Assembly (NCBI RefSeq): GCF_014643635.1
Contig: NZ_BMJV01000004.1
Span: forward strand, 248,001 to 312,000
Reading direction: 5' to 3'
Length of the DNA stretch: 64,000 nucleotides
Source of the DNA: Salipiger pallidus
Lineage (GTDB): Bacteria; Pseudomonadota; Alphaproteobacteria; Rhodobacterales; Rhodobacteraceae
How positions within the stretch are numbered: the stretch's first letter is position 1; each line of letters starts with the position of its first letter. The notes beneath the pieces are model-generated. The model did no database searches, was not told the DNA's origin, and saw nothing but the letters and a program-made list of their open reading frames with translations. Both the position numbers and the translations under genes were made by a program. Below, one piece after another: positions 42,584-51,963 of this stretch.

Positions 42584-45166
42584 ATGAACGTTCCGACCCA
42601 GAGCAGCGATGCGCAGGTAAGCGTGGATCTGACCAATTGCGACCGTGAGCCAATCCACAAGCTTGGGCGAGTGCAATCCTATGGCGCTCTTCTGGCTGTT
42701 TCGAGCGACTGGATCGTCCAGCATGCGAGTGAGAACCTGGAGGGGATCCTGGGCGTTCACTGGGACGACGCGCTTGGTCGCCCGCTGAGCGAGTTGATCG
42801 TCTCGGACGGCTTCGACCGCATACGCCGCAATCTGCGCATCATCGAGAACCCCGAGGGCGTGCTGCGCTTGTTCGGCGTGGCGCTTCAGGCCAACGGGCG
42901 GGCGTTCGATGTGTCCGTGCATGGCTCGGGCCAGCATATGATCCTCGAGTTTGAGCCCAAGTTCGACAAGACCTGCCGCGATGTGCTGGCCGAAGTCTAT
43001 CCCCAGATCGCCCTGCTGCGCCGCGACCGTGACCTACCGGAGATGGCGCAGGGTGCGGCCCGCGGGTTGCAGCAGCTGTCGGGCTTTGACAGCGTCATGG
43101 TCTACCAGTTCCAGTCCGATGGTGCCGGCAAGGTCGTCGCCGAGGAACGGGCGGACGGCCGCAGCCAGTATCACGGGCTCATGTTTCCCGCGTCTGACAT
43201 CCCGGCTCAGGCGCGGGCGCTCTACAAGCGGTCGCTGTTGCGGCTGATATCGGACGTGAATGACCCCGGCAGCCCGATCCTGCCGGAAACCGGTCTCGAC
43301 GGTCAGCTGATCGACCTGTCGCTGGCGGTCACCCGCGCGGTGTCGCCCATTCATATCGAGTACTTGCGCAACATGGGCGTCCAAGCGTCGATGTCCGTGT
43401 CGATCATCAAGGATGGTGAACTCTGGGGGTTGTTCGCCTGCCACCATCACAGCCCGCGCTACATCGACTACGAACAGCGCACCGCCATCGAGATGTTCGC
43501 GCACATGTTCAGCTACGAGCTGTCGCGGTTCGAGGACGGCTTGCGCAAGCGGGCCGAGGCGGATGCTTCGCGGCTTCAGACCATGCTTATGGGCCATATG
43601 GCCGACGGTCGCCCGATGTCCGAAAGCCTGCTTGCTGTATCCAAGGAGATTAAGTCGGTGATCTCTCATGACGGCCTCGTGCTGTTCGAGAATGACGCAT
43701 TCCACGCCACCGGCCACGGCTTCAGCGAAGAAGAATTCCGCCTGCTCGGCAGGTTCCTCGACCGCTCCATCGGCAGTTCTGTGTTTCACACCGATGAGCT
43801 TGGCAAACTGCATCCCCCGGCGCGCGATTATGAAAACCGCGTGGCCGGGATGCTGGCAATTCCGATCTCGAAACGCCCACGCGATTACCTCGTGCTGACC
43901 CGTGGTCCGCAGAAGGATACCGTGTCCTGGGCCGGTGATCCCGCCAAGCCCGCGACCATGGGACCCAACGGCGTGCGCCTGACCCCGCGTAAGAGCTTTG
44001 ATGTCTGGCGCCAGACCGTCACCGGCAAGTCTTTGCCTTGGAAGCCGGTGGAAAGCCACGCCGCCGAGCGGCTGCGTACGATCCTGCTCGAGGTGTTTCT
44101 GAAGGTGACCGATGCGGCAAACCTTGAACGCAAGCACAATCAGGAACAGCAGCAGCTTCTGATCTCGGAGCTGAACCATCGGGTGCGCAACATCCTCAAC
44201 CTGATGCGCGGCCTGCTGTCCCAATCGCGAAACACGTCCTCGACGCTGGAAGAATTCACCGACAACCTCGACGGGCGCATTCAGGCCCTGGCCCGGGCGC
44301 ATGACCAGCTGACCTCGGAGCAATGGGAGCCGTCGTCGCTCAAGGCCCTGATCGAATGCGAGTTCGACGCTTATGTGGGCACTGAAAGCCGCGTCGTGAT
44401 CAGAGGCCCGGAGGTGATGGTCGATGCCAAGGCCTTTACCACCCTTGCGCTGGTGCTGCACGAAATGGCGACCAACTCGATCAAGTACGGCGCACTGAGC
44501 TCGCCGAGCGGCGTCGTTCATGTCAACCTTGCGCAGGATCGCAACGGCGGCATCCTGATGGACTGGATCGAACGTGGCGGCCCGCCGGTCGTTCCGCCAA
44601 AACGGCGGGGCTTCGGGTCCATGATCATCGAAAGTTCGATCCCGCACGAACTAAGGGGCAATGCAGAGATTTCGTACCGGGTCACCGGGGTCGAGGCGCA
44701 TTTCCGCCTGCCAGCGCAAGTCATTCATTCGATCGTCGAAAACGCACCCGCCACACAGACCGCAGCGCCCGCCCCGGTGCAGACCGCGAAGCCCGAGCGG
44801 CTGGAAGGCCGGGGGCTGGTGCTGGAAGATGCGCTCATCATTGCCATGGACGCCGCAGGTATCCTCGAGGATCTCGGTGCGTCGCATGTCGAGATCGTGT
44901 CCAGCGTCGCCGGCGCACTGAAGTGGGTCGAAAACAATGACGTGGATTTCGCGGTCCTGGACGTCAACCTCGGCAGTGAACAGTCGCTACCGGTGGCAGA
45001 GCTGCTTCATCGCAAGGGTGTGCCTTTTGTTCTGGCCACCGGCTACGGCAATGGAGATGAGTTGACCAGCGTCTACCCGCCCTGCGAGATCGTGCAGAAG
45101 CCGTTCTCGGGGTCGTCTCTCAAGATGGCGATGTTCGAGGCCATCTTGCAGGCCGGGCAACGCTGA
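42584..45166 (+). CDS. bphP: Bacteriophytochrome HWE/HisKA_2 histidine kinase with C-terminal receiver domain
   Basis: An 860-residue photoreceptor. Order: PAS (about 10-125), GAF (about 145-315), PHY (about 330-510), kinase, receiver. Biliverdin attaches at Cys19 (DLTNCDREPIHK). GAF has PASDIPAQAR and the PHY tongue has TPRKSFDVW. The kinase is HWE/HisKA_2 type with His532 in ELNHRVRNILNLM and N-box HEMATNSIKYGAL. The C-terminal receiver carries the acid pair in LEDALIIAMD, phosphoacceptor Asp793 (AVLDVNLG) and the Lys of QKPFSG. It should sense red/far-red light. All key residues are present. Start at 42584 is fixed by the conserved N-terminus. Confidence 0.95.
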   Translation: MNVPTQSSDAQVSVDLTNCDREPIHKLGRVQSYGALLAVSSDWIVQHASENLEGILGVHWDDALGRPLSELIVSDGFDRIRRNLRIIENPEGVLRLFGVALQANGRAFDVSVHGSGQHMILEFEPKFDKTCRDVLAEVYPQIALLRRDRDLPEMAQGAARGLQQLSGFDSVMVYQFQSDGAGKVVAEERADGRSQYHGLMFPASDIPAQARALYKRSLLRLISDVNDPGSPILPETGLDGQLIDLSLAVTRAVSPIHIEYLRNMGVQASMSVSIIKDGELWGLFACHHHSPRYIDYEQRTAIEMFAHMFSYELSRFEDGLRKRAEADASRLQTMLMGHMADGRPMSESLLAVSKEIKSVISHDGLVLFENDAFHATGHGFSEEEFRLLGRFLDRSIGSSVFHTDELGKLHPPARDYENRVAGMLAIPISKRPRDYLVLTRGPQKDTVSWAGDPAKPATMGPNGVRLTPRKSFDVWRQTVTGKSLPWKPVESHAAERLRTILLEVFLKVTDAANLERKHNQEQQQLLISELNHRVRNILNLMRGLLSQSRNTSSTLEEFTDNLDGRIQALARAHDQLTSEQWEPSSLKALIECEFDAYVGTESRVVIRGPEVMVDAKAFTTLALVLHEMATNSIKYGALSSPSGVVHVNLAQDRNGGILMDWIERGGPPVVPPKRRGFGSMIIESSIPHELRGNAEISYRVTGVEAHFRLPAQVIHSIVENAPATQTAAPAPVQTAKPERLEGRGLVLEDALIIAMDAAGILEDLGASHVEIVSSVAGALKWVENNDVDFAVLDVNLGSEQSLPVAELLHRKGVPFVLATGYGNGDELTSVYPPCEIVQKPFSGSSLKMAMFEAILQAGQR

Positions 45167-45255
45167 CGCCCGGCATAAGATACATTTGAGAAAGTTATTA
45201 AAACGTTTTTCCAATCGTGCTATGAGTGCCCGTCGCCAGGTACGGAGCGGATTCG

Positions 45256-45885
45256 ATGGAAATGATCGTAGGTAGTGTTCAGCTATCTCAAGAGGCCTCT
45301 GAAGCTATCATGCGCTACATCTCGGCGCGATCCGAGGTCTGCGCGCTCGTCCTGGAACAAAGCGGCACGGTTTGCGCGGTGAACCGGGGCGGGCTCGATC
45401 GACTTGGGATGAGCAAGGGCGAGCTGTGCGGGCGCACCTGGCCGGTGCTGCTCGACCCGATGGGAAGCGCTGCGGCCGAAGACGCCATCTCGCATGCCTT
45501 CGATGGTCGTCCGGGCAGTTTCGTGGGGCGGGTGTTCGGCGACCGTTCACCCGACTTCTGGAGCGTGGACGTGGTGCCATTGCAACGGTCCACCGGTGCG
45601 GTGGTTTTGGCCCTCGCCCTGTGCCAGCCGGTCCGGCAGCGCGATGATCTGCGTGAAGAGCTGCGCGAGGCGCTGCACACGCTGTCCAACCTCACAGGGG
45701 TCACCGCCGCCAGCGCGCGTCTGCTGGAACGGATCGACGGGGCGCAGCGGCAAAGGCAAATTGCGGAAGGCCTTGAAGACGCTTCGCGCAAGGCCCGCAA
45801 GGTCCTTGGGCAGCTGAAACCGCGGGCCGCGCAGCTTCTCGACGATGAGGAATACAGGCAGGATAACACTCTCCGCGCCGGTTGA
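45256..45885 (+). CDS. PAS-domain protein with C-terminal helical segment
   Basis: A 209-residue protein. A PAS-like fold covers about residues 20-130 (VCALVLEQSGTVCAVNRGG...GRTWPVLLD...WSVDVVPLQRS), followed by helices rich in Arg/Glu (QRDDLREELREALHTLSN) that may be a coiled coil or a His-less dimerisation region. No output domain is recognisable. The ATG at 45256 follows ACGGAGCGG. A weak sigma-70-like promoter (TTATTA 45195, 17 bp, TGCTAT 45218) precedes it. Lying right after bphP, it could interact with the phytochrome kinase, but that is inference. Confidence 0.62.
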   Translation: MEMIVGSVQLSQEASEAIMRYISARSEVCALVLEQSGTVCAVNRGGLDRLGMSKGELCGRTWPVLLDPMGSAAAEDAISHAFDGRPGSFVGRVFGDRSPDFWSVDVVPLQRSTGAVVLALALCQPVRQRDDLREELREALHTLSNLTGVTAASARLLERIDGAQRQRQIAEGLEDASRKARKVLGQLKPRAAQLLDDEEYRQDNTLRAG

Positions 45886-45984
45886 TCCGTGCCGCGTATC
45901 GGCGCATGGAGCCGCGCGCCTGACCTGGGGCGGCTCGTCGGAACGCGCGTGTCTGCGGCGTTCCACGGGAGGGCTTTGAAGCAA

Positions 45985-46014
45985 CGCGGCCCCTTCGTTT
46001 CCGAAGGAGCCGCG
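45985..46014. terminator. Hairpin between PAS gene and TonB receptor gene
   Basis: CGCGGC and CCTTCG arms pair with CGAAGG and GCCGCG around a TTTC loop (GAAA on the minus strand). It is placed 7 nt beyond the TonB-receptor stop and can also end the PAS transcript. No T tract. Confidence 0.6.
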
Positions 46015-46021
46015 CGCGGCA

Positions 46022-48088
46022 TCAGAATTTCGCCGTGAGGCCAAGCCACAGGCGGCGCCCCTCGCCAACGCTGTTGTTGTTGGTCGAGGTCAGGCGTTCA
46101 TCGGTGACGTTGTAGATCGCCGCATTCATGGTGACCGTTTCGTTGAACTCATACGATCCGCCAAGGTCCACGGTGGTGTAGGGGTCGTATTCGTAAGCGA
46201 TGACATCGCCGTCTTCGTCCCGCTCGTAGACCGACCCATTCGAGCCGATGCGCGACCCCGCGTTGATCTCGCGGCCGTGGTAGTTGACCGTCCCCCACGC
46301 TGCGAGGCCGGAAACCGGCGTCTGCCAGTCGGCACGCAGGCTGGCGGTGTTCTCGGGGGTGCGCATGAGCGGCAGGCCTTCGTAATCGCCGGACTGCTGT
46401 TCGCTGTCGGTGTAAGTATAGGTCGCCCTAAATCGCAGATCCTCAGTGGCATTCCACGACCCGCTCAGCTCGAGTCCACGAATGCGCGCCTTGCCGACGT
46501 TGTCGTATTCCCACAGGGATTCGTAATCGATGCCGCCCACGGTGATCGGCACGCCGGTGCTGTAGCTTTCGATCTTGTCGCGGAAATCCGTCTGGAAGAG
46601 GGTAGCGCCCACGTCCCAGCTCGAGTCGGTGTAGATCGCTGAAAGCTCGTAGCTGGTCGAGGTTTCCGGCTGCAGGTCCGGATCGCCGATCATCACGCCA
46701 CGGCCGGGGCCGCCACCGGTGGTGTAGTAGTAGCCGTCCACCGTCTGGCGCAGGCCGGGCGCCTTGAAGCCCTTGGAGACGCCGCCCTTGATGGTCAGCG
46801 CATCGGTGGCGTTCCAAACCGCGTAAAGGCGCGGGGTCCATTCACCGCCGTAGTTCTCGTGGTCGGTGTAGCGCAGGCCGCCGGTCAGCGCGAAGGTGGA
46901 AGTGATCCACCATTCATCCTCGACGAAGAGCGCCCATTGTTCGACCTCGTACTCCTCCACCGGGGCACCAAGCGCGCCGGGGTTGGTGTCGGTCAGGGTA
47001 TTTTCCGTCCACTGGCCACCAAAGACCAGCGTATGGTCGCCGCCCAGCTGGAAGGGGGTGGTGAACTTGGCATCAAGCGTGGTGTTGCGGATCTCCGGCT
47101 CTCGGTCGGATTTCTCCATCCGCCCGGTGTCCGCATCGCGGCCCCAGGTTTCGCGGGTGCCCCATTCACGGCTCAGCGAAACGTCGGCATCGGTGTTGCC
47201 GAAGGTGCCGTTGTATTTCAGCGTGACGTGTTCACGGGTGTTGAGGGTGCGGCCGTCGTTGGCGCGGCGCGCGTCTGGATCGACGCTGTCGCCCACGTTG
47301 CGGGTGCGGTCGAGCGCGGTTCGCCCGGCCTCAAGGAACATGGAATGCCCCGGCGCGATGGCCCAGCTGAGACGCCCCGACAGGCTGCGGTCACGGGTGC
47401 CATCGTTCCCGTCGAAGATCTGGCTTTCCTCCTGACCGAAGCCGCGGCCCCAGAGTTGCAGCCCCAGCTTGTCCTGGATCATCGGCCCGGCGAGGTAGAA
47501 GCTTAGCGCCTGACTGCTGCCGTCATCACCATCCTCGGGCAGGGTGGTTTCCACGGTGACTTCACCGGACCACTCTTCCGGCACAGGGCGCGTGATGATG
47601 TTGACCACACCGCCCATGGCTTCGGAGCCGTAGAGCGACGACATCGGCCCGCGCACAACCTCGATCCGCTCGATGGCCGAGACGGGGGGAATGTAGCTTT
47701 GCTCATAGCCCGAGCTGCCGTTGGGGCGGCTTTCACGGGTGCCTTGGCGCACGCCGTCCACGAGGATCAGCGTGTAATCGCCCGGAAGACCGCGGATCGA
47801 GATATCCTTTTCCTTGGCGATACCGGTCGTGACCACACCCTGCACACCGGCAAGCGCTTCTTCGAGGCTGTTGACCTGACCGGCCTCAAGGTCTTCGCGG
47901 GTGATGACGCTGACGCTGCCAGGGGCATTCTCGACGAGCTGTTCGAAGCCGCCGGCGGTGATAGTGATGGTGCCGAGGTCGTACGCGTCGAGGTTGACGG
48001 CGTCTTGGGCATGGGCGGGCAGGCCAAGCGCGCCAAGAGCCGTCCCGGCAAGCAGCACGCGGCGCACGGAAGAGGAGGAAAGTGGCAT
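46022..48088 (-). CDS. TonB-dependent outer-membrane receptor (CirA/FepA type)
   Basis: A 688-residue receptor. Signal peptide MPLSSSSVRRVLLAGTALG...AHA. TonB box region LGTITITAGG. The plug domain has ENAPGSVSVITREDLEAGQV, SIRGLPGDYTLILVDGVRQG and RIEVVRGPMSSLYGSEAMGG. The barrel ends in LGLTAKF. It takes up a ferric siderophore, colicin-type ligand or similar with energy from TonB. The ATG at 48088 follows GGAG and starts the signal peptide. No transport genes are adjacent. The ligand cannot be named. Confidence 0.92.
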   Translation of the reverse strand: MPLSSSSVRRVLLAGTALGALGLPAHAQDAVNLDAYDLGTITITAGGFEQLVENAPGSVSVITREDLEAGQVNSLEEALAGVQGVVTTGIAKEKDISIRGLPGDYTLILVDGVRQGTRESRPNGSSGYEQSYIPPVSAIERIEVVRGPMSSLYGSEAMGGVVNIITRPVPEEWSGEVTVETTLPEDGDDGSSQALSFYLAGPMIQDKLGLQLWGRGFGQEESQIFDGNDGTRDRSLSGRLSWAIAPGHSMFLEAGRTALDRTRNVGDSVDPDARRANDGRTLNTREHVTLKYNGTFGNTDADVSLSREWGTRETWGRDADTGRMEKSDREPEIRNTTLDAKFTTPFQLGGDHTLVFGGQWTENTLTDTNPGALGAPVEEYEVEQWALFVEDEWWITSTFALTGGLRYTDHENYGGEWTPRLYAVWNATDALTIKGGVSKGFKAPGLRQTVDGYYYTTGGGPGRGVMIGDPDLQPETSTSYELSAIYTDSSWDVGATLFQTDFRDKIESYSTGVPITVGGIDYESLWEYDNVGKARIRGLELSGSWNATEDLRFRATYTYTDSEQQSGDYEGLPLMRTPENTASLRADWQTPVSGLAAWGTVNYHGREINAGSRIGSNGSVYERDEDGDVIAYEYDPYTTVDLGGSYEFNETVTMNAAIYNVTDERLTSTNNNSVGEGRRLWLGLTAKF

Positions 48089-48394
48089 GGGAACTCCAGT
48101 CGGGGGATCCGGTTGCAGGATGGGGATCGCTGCCTGGAGAGCCGAGGGAGGGCCGGGTCTGGGTGGCGTGAGGGAAGCGCGTACCATTTGGGCGCCGCTT
48201 GAGCGGGGTGTGCTATGCAGGGCGGCGGGATTCAACGGGCCCCTATCGGATAACGGGCGGGTGTTGCATAATTCCGACTGTTTTCGTTGGCTAAATTCAC
48301 CAAAGGCCACGGGGGTGGGCAGGCACGCCCCCTGATCGCTTGGTATGGCGAAAGTTCGTTTTTCCGTAGCGAAGCACAGATTTAGGCCACAACG
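48089..48394. other. Upstream region of the TonB receptor gene
   Basis: 306 bp between the receptor start and the parE terminator. It should contain the receptor promoter, perhaps iron-controlled; the AT-rich GTTGCATAATTCCGAC near 48263 is the only notable stretch. I could not match a Fur, Irr or RirA box with confidence. No gene. Confidence 0.5.
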
Positions 48395-48428
48395 AAAAAG
48401 GCAGGTGGCGCCGTGCCACCTGCCTTTT
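48395..48428 (-). terminator. Intrinsic terminator of parE
   Basis: On the minus strand, arms AAAAGGCAGGTGGC and GCCACCTGCCTTTT form a 14-bp stem with a 5-nt loop, and the T-rich end TTTTTCGTT follows. It begins 24 nt after the parE stop. Confidence 0.9.
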
Positions 48429-48452
48429 GCAGATTCTGAGTGGTGGAAAGGA

Positions 48453-50411
48453 TCAGATGTCGATTTCTTCCACGAAACGAGCGTTTTCCTGGATATACTG
48501 GAACCGCAGCTCGGGCTTCTTGCCCATCAGGCGTTCGACAAGATCGCCGGTCTCGCCGGGCTCGTCCTCGTCGATAGTCACCCTGATCAGCTTACGCGTG
48601 GCCGGGTCCATGGTGGTCTCTTTCAGGTCCTTCGCGTCCATCTCGCCCAGACCCTTGAAGCGCTGCACGTCGATCTTGCCCTTGCCCCCAAGGCCCTTGG
48701 CCATCATCGCCTCCTTTTCCACGTCGTCGGCGACGTAGATCCGGCGCGCGCCCTGCGTCAGGCGGTAAAGCGGCGGGCAAGCCATGTAGAGGTGGCCATT
48801 GTCGATGAGCGGGCGCATCTGGGTGTAGAAGAAGGTCATCAAAAGCGCCGCGATATGGGCGCCGTCCACGTCCGCGTCGGTCATGATGATGACCTTGTCG
48901 TAGCGCAGATCATCAAGGTTGAACTTGGTGCCAAGGCCCACACCAAGCGCCTCGCACAGATCGCGGATCTCGGCGTTGGACGACAGCTTGTTCGACGCGG
49001 CGCCAAGCACGTTGAGGATCTTGCCCTTGAGCGGCAGCAGCGCCTGCGTTTCGCGGAACCGCGCGCCCTTGGCCGAGCCGCCCGCCGAGTCGCCCTCGAC
49101 GATGAACAGCTCCGTGTTCTCGCGGTTCTTGTTGGTGCAGTCGGTCAGCTTGCCGGGCAGGCGCAGCTTCTTGGTGGCGGACTTGCGGGCGGTTTCCTTT
49201 TCCTGCCGGCGGCGCAGACGCTCTTCGGCGCGCAGGATCAGGAAATCGAGGATCGCGCCGGCGGATTTCGTGTCGGACGCCAGCCAGTTGTCGAAGTGGT
49301 CGCGCACCGCGCCTTCGACAAGGCGCTGTGCCTCGACGGTGGCCAGCCGGTCCTTGGTCTGGCCGACGAATTCCGGCTCGCGGATGAAGCAGGACACAAG
49401 CGCGCAGCCCCCGGTCAGCAGGTCGTCCCGGGTGATCTGGCTGGCTTTTCGGTTGTTCACCAGCTCGCCATAGGCGCGCACGCCCTTGAGAATCGCCGCC
49501 CAGAAGCCCGCTTCGTGGGTGCCGCCCTCGGGGGTGGGAACGGTGTTACAGTAGGACTGGATGAAGCCGTCACGTGACGGGGTCCAGTTGATCGCCCATT
49601 CCACCTTGCCCGGCGCACCGAACTTTTCCTTGAAATCGACGGTGCCTGAGAACGGCTTTTCGGAATAGGTGCTCGACCCGGTGAGGGTTTCGCCAAGGTA
49701 ATCCGCAAGGCCGCCGGGGAAGTGGAAGCTGGCCTCGGTCGGGGTCTCGCCATCGTCAATGGCGGACTTCCAGCGGATCTCGACCCCAGAGAACAGGTAG
49801 GCCTTGGAGCGCACCATCTTGAACAGGCGCGCCGGCTTAAACCGGTGCGCGCCGAAGATTTCTTCGTCGGCGTGGAAGGTCACGGTGGTGCCGCGCCGGT
49901 TGGGGGCCGCGCCGACCTTTTCCACCGGGCCAAGAGGGACGCCACGGGAAAAACGCTGTTCGAACAATTCCTTGTTCTTGGCCACCTGCACGACAAGGGA
50001 ATCCGACAGCGCGTTCACCACCGACGCGCCGACCCCGTGAAGGCCGCCCGAGGTCTCGTAGGCATCGCCCGAGAACTTGCCGCCCGCGTGGAGCGTGCAC
50101 AAGATCACCTCGAGCGCGGACTTGCCCGGAAACTTGGGGTGCGGGTCGATCGGAATGCCGCGGCCGTTGTCGCGGACGGACAGGGCGTAATCTGAATGCA
50201 GTTCGATCTCGATGCGGTTGGCGTGGCCGGCCACCGCCTCGTCCATGGAGTTGTCGACGATCTCGGCCACCATGTGGTGAAGGGCACGCTCATCGGTGCC
50301 GCCGATATACATGCCGGGCCGCTTGCGCACCGGTTCCAGCCCCTCGAGCACCTCGATGGAAGAGGCGTCGTAGGTGGTGGTTTCGGTTGCCGCGAGAAGA
50401 TCGTCTGCCAT
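48453..50411 (-). CDS. parE: DNA topoisomerase IV subunit B
   Basis: A 652-residue GHKL ATPase topoisomerase subunit. ATP-binding motifs are EIVDNSMDEAVAGHA and SGGLHGVGASVVNAL. The TOPRIM part has LFIVEGDSAGGSAKGAR and IIMTDADVDGAHIAALL, then VQRFKGLGEM. Length (about 650, lacking the GyrB insert) and N-terminus MADDLLAATETTTYDASSIE fit ParE rather than GyrB. With ParC it unlinks sister chromosomes. The ATG at 50411 is the family start; an upstream extension to 50873 is not. Confidence 0.95.
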   Translation of the reverse strand: MADDLLAATETTTYDASSIEVLEGLEPVRKRPGMYIGGTDERALHHMVAEIVDNSMDEAVAGHANRIEIELHSDYALSVRDNGRGIPIDPHPKFPGKSALEVILCTLHAGGKFSGDAYETSGGLHGVGASVVNALSDSLVVQVAKNKELFEQRFSRGVPLGPVEKVGAAPNRRGTTVTFHADEEIFGAHRFKPARLFKMVRSKAYLFSGVEIRWKSAIDDGETPTEASFHFPGGLADYLGETLTGSSTYSEKPFSGTVDFKEKFGAPGKVEWAINWTPSRDGFIQSYCNTVPTPEGGTHEAGFWAAILKGVRAYGELVNNRKASQITRDDLLTGGCALVSCFIREPEFVGQTKDRLATVEAQRLVEGAVRDHFDNWLASDTKSAGAILDFLILRAEERLRRRQEKETARKSATKKLRLPGKLTDCTNKNRENTELFIVEGDSAGGSAKGARFRETQALLPLKGKILNVLGAASNKLSSNAEIRDLCEALGVGLGTKFNLDDLRYDKVIIMTDADVDGAHIAALLMTFFYTQMRPLIDNGHLYMACPPLYRLTQGARRIYVADDVEKEAMMAKGLGGKGKIDVQRFKGLGEMDAKDLKETTMDPATRKLIRVTIDEDEPGETGDLVERLMGKKPELRFQYIQENARFVEEIDI

Positions 50412-50524
50412 TTTGCCCTGCTCGTCTTGGTGCGAAGATTGAAGGCGAGTATGGCAGAGCCGGGGGCAGGGGGAAAGAGGCGCTGCGCGGCAGCACCCCA
50501 TGATGCTGGGGGAAAGCCTGTGGA

Positions 50525-50812
50525 TTACGCCGGATCTTGTGGCGTGTCGGCCCAATTCTGGCCCATGGCGACGATGCAGGATGTCCCCGAGGCGTAGGCG
50601 ATCACCATGGTCCAGTCGCCGTCCGGGGCTGTCCAGAGCTCGACGATTTCGTCGGGGCTTCGTAGGCCGGTGGAGGCAAGTTGCGCCCCGTGCCGGGTTT
50701 TCAGCCGCTCCGTCAGGTGCGCGCCCGGTTCGCAGAGCGCATCCGCGATCGGCGATGCCGGCGATGCCGGGGCGGCGAGGGCAAGAAGGGGAATCACGAG
50801 GCAGGTGCGCAT
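50525..50812 (-). CDS. Small secreted protein of unknown function
   Basis: A 95-residue protein with a signal peptide (MRTCLVIPLLALAAPASPAS) and a mature part with two Cys. The pattern CEPGAHLTERLKTRHGAQL...VELWTAPDGDWTMVIA...SCIVAMGQNW resembles a small periplasmic family common in Rhodobacterales and Rhizobiales, often left as hypothetical. The two Cys could form a disulfide. It lies 113 nt upstream of parE on the same strand. No biochemical role known. Confidence 0.65.
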   Translation of the reverse strand: MRTCLVIPLLALAAPASPASPIADALCEPGAHLTERLKTRHGAQLASTGLRSPDEIVELWTAPDGDWTMVIAYASGTSCIVAMGQNWADTPQDPA

Positions 50813-50857
50813 GCACCGAAGTGTAACGCGACGATGACGAACCGCCTAGCGCGTACG

Positions 50858-50886
50858 AAAAACGCCCGGCCACGAGGGCCGGGCGC
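50858..50886 (-). terminator. Intrinsic terminator of the outer-membrane barrel gene
   Basis: On the minus strand the 9-bp arms CGCCCGGCC and GGCCGGGCG are followed by TTTTT. It starts about 20 nt after the stop of the barrel gene at 50907. Confidence 0.93.
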
Positions 50887-50906
50887 GGTGCCTTTGATCT
50901 GGAGGA

Positions 50907-51503
50907 TCAGAAGCGGTAGTTCATGCCCACCGTGGTGGTGGTCGCGTTCACTTCGAGGTCGTCGTTGTCGAAGTTGTTGAACTCGTTGTACTTCACTTCA
51001 CCGTTCAGCGTGACGTTGTCGGAAACGTAGGTTTCGACGCCGGCACCGACGTAGTAGCCGTCCGAGCTGCCTGCATCGAGGCTACCGCCATCAGTGGTGG
51101 CGTGCGCATAGCCGCCGGTGCCGTAGACCATGGTCTTGCCGAGGTCATAGCCCACGCGGCCGCCGACACGGGCAATGCCATCGAGGTCGCCGGCATCGCC
51201 GAGGTCGATATCGGTCGCGTCGTACTCGATGCCGCCACCCAGCACGTAGTTGCCGAAATCGTGGTCGTAGTAGCCGCGCACGCCGTAGACAGCGCCTTCG
51301 TCGGATTCTTCAGCATCGCCGTCTGCATCGGCCCAGCCGTAACCCAAAGTGGCACCCAGCGATGCGCCGGTCCAGTCGGTGTCCGGGGTCATCACTACCG
51401 GCGCGGGTGCGGTCGGCGCGACTTGGGGCGGGGCGGTGTCGATGGAACCTGCCAGTGCGGGGGTGGCGAGGAAGGGCACGAGGATGAGGGGCTTGAGAGT
51501 CAT
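50907..51503 (-). CDS. Outer-membrane beta-barrel protein (OmpA/Omp25-like porin fold)
   Basis: A 198-residue protein with a signal peptide (MTLKPLILVPFLATPALAG), a short Pro/Ala-rich linker, then an eight-strand barrel. The strand starts include WTGASLGATLGYGW, AVYGVRGYYDHDFGNYVLGG and IARVGGRVGYDLGKTMVYGTGGYA. It ends in a C-terminal Phe (VGMNYRF) that signals BAM-mediated insertion. Similar to Omp25/Omp31 and opacity-type proteins. Asp-rich loops give a very acidic surface, as in halotolerant marine bacteria. Monocistronic. Confidence 0.85.
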   Translation of the reverse strand: MTLKPLILVPFLATPALAGSIDTAPPQVAPTAPAPVVMTPDTDWTGASLGATLGYGWADADGDAEESDEGAVYGVRGYYDHDFGNYVLGGGIEYDATDIDLGDAGDLDGIARVGGRVGYDLGKTMVYGTGGYAHATTDGGSLDAGSSDGYYVGAGVETYVSDNVTLNGEVKYNEFNNFDNDDLEVNATTTTVGMNYRF

Positions 51504-51963
51504 GGTCGTCTGCTCCGTAGTCTGTCTATTGCTATTCGTTCAGGCGGCGACTGATGCGCCGTCGACAGGGAAGTAACGATAGGTCTGCCGGAACGCTCCA
51601 CACGCGGCGGTCACATCATTTTGCTGTTGCGGAACTGCCGCGAAAATGCCCGAAAATCGCCTGTCTGGCAAAGGTTTGCCGCCGCTTCCTCATGTATGCG
51701 CTCGAATTGGCCGACTTGCCCCGACGTCAAAGGAACCAAGGGCGTGGAGCGGTTTCGAGCGGCATTTCGCCTCCAAGATTTGCCCGGCGGAGCGCTGCCG
51801 TCGGCGCGCGGAGAAAACGGCGGTGTCCCGCTGTTTTCACGTCGGTCCGGGTTGGGGTCTTCAAACCCGGGGGGAGGCATACCTAGGTCTTAGGCAACGG
51901 CACGGGATGAGCCCGTGTCCGCAACCTGAAGATCGAGATCCGGACAATCCGGAAGGAGATACC
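51504..51963. other. Divergent promoter region with two small hairpins
   Basis: 460 bp between the barrel gene and the DUF4168 gene. It contains hairpins CCGGGTT/AACCCGG (51847-51870) and CACGGG/CCCGTG (51901-51917) in the DUF4168 leader. GGAACC near 51731 lacks a matching CGTT and is not an EcfG promoter. No supported gene. Confidence 0.5.

Noticed and set aside
43034-44647. 537-codon minus-strand frame opposite bphP
   Set aside because: Antisense to conserved phytochrome and kinase motifs; amino-acid composition is that of a GC-rich shadow.
51731-51755. EcfG-type promoter near the DUF4168 gene
   Set aside because: GGAAC is present but the -10 reads TTTC rather than CGTT at the right spacing, and it lies over 200 nt from the gene.
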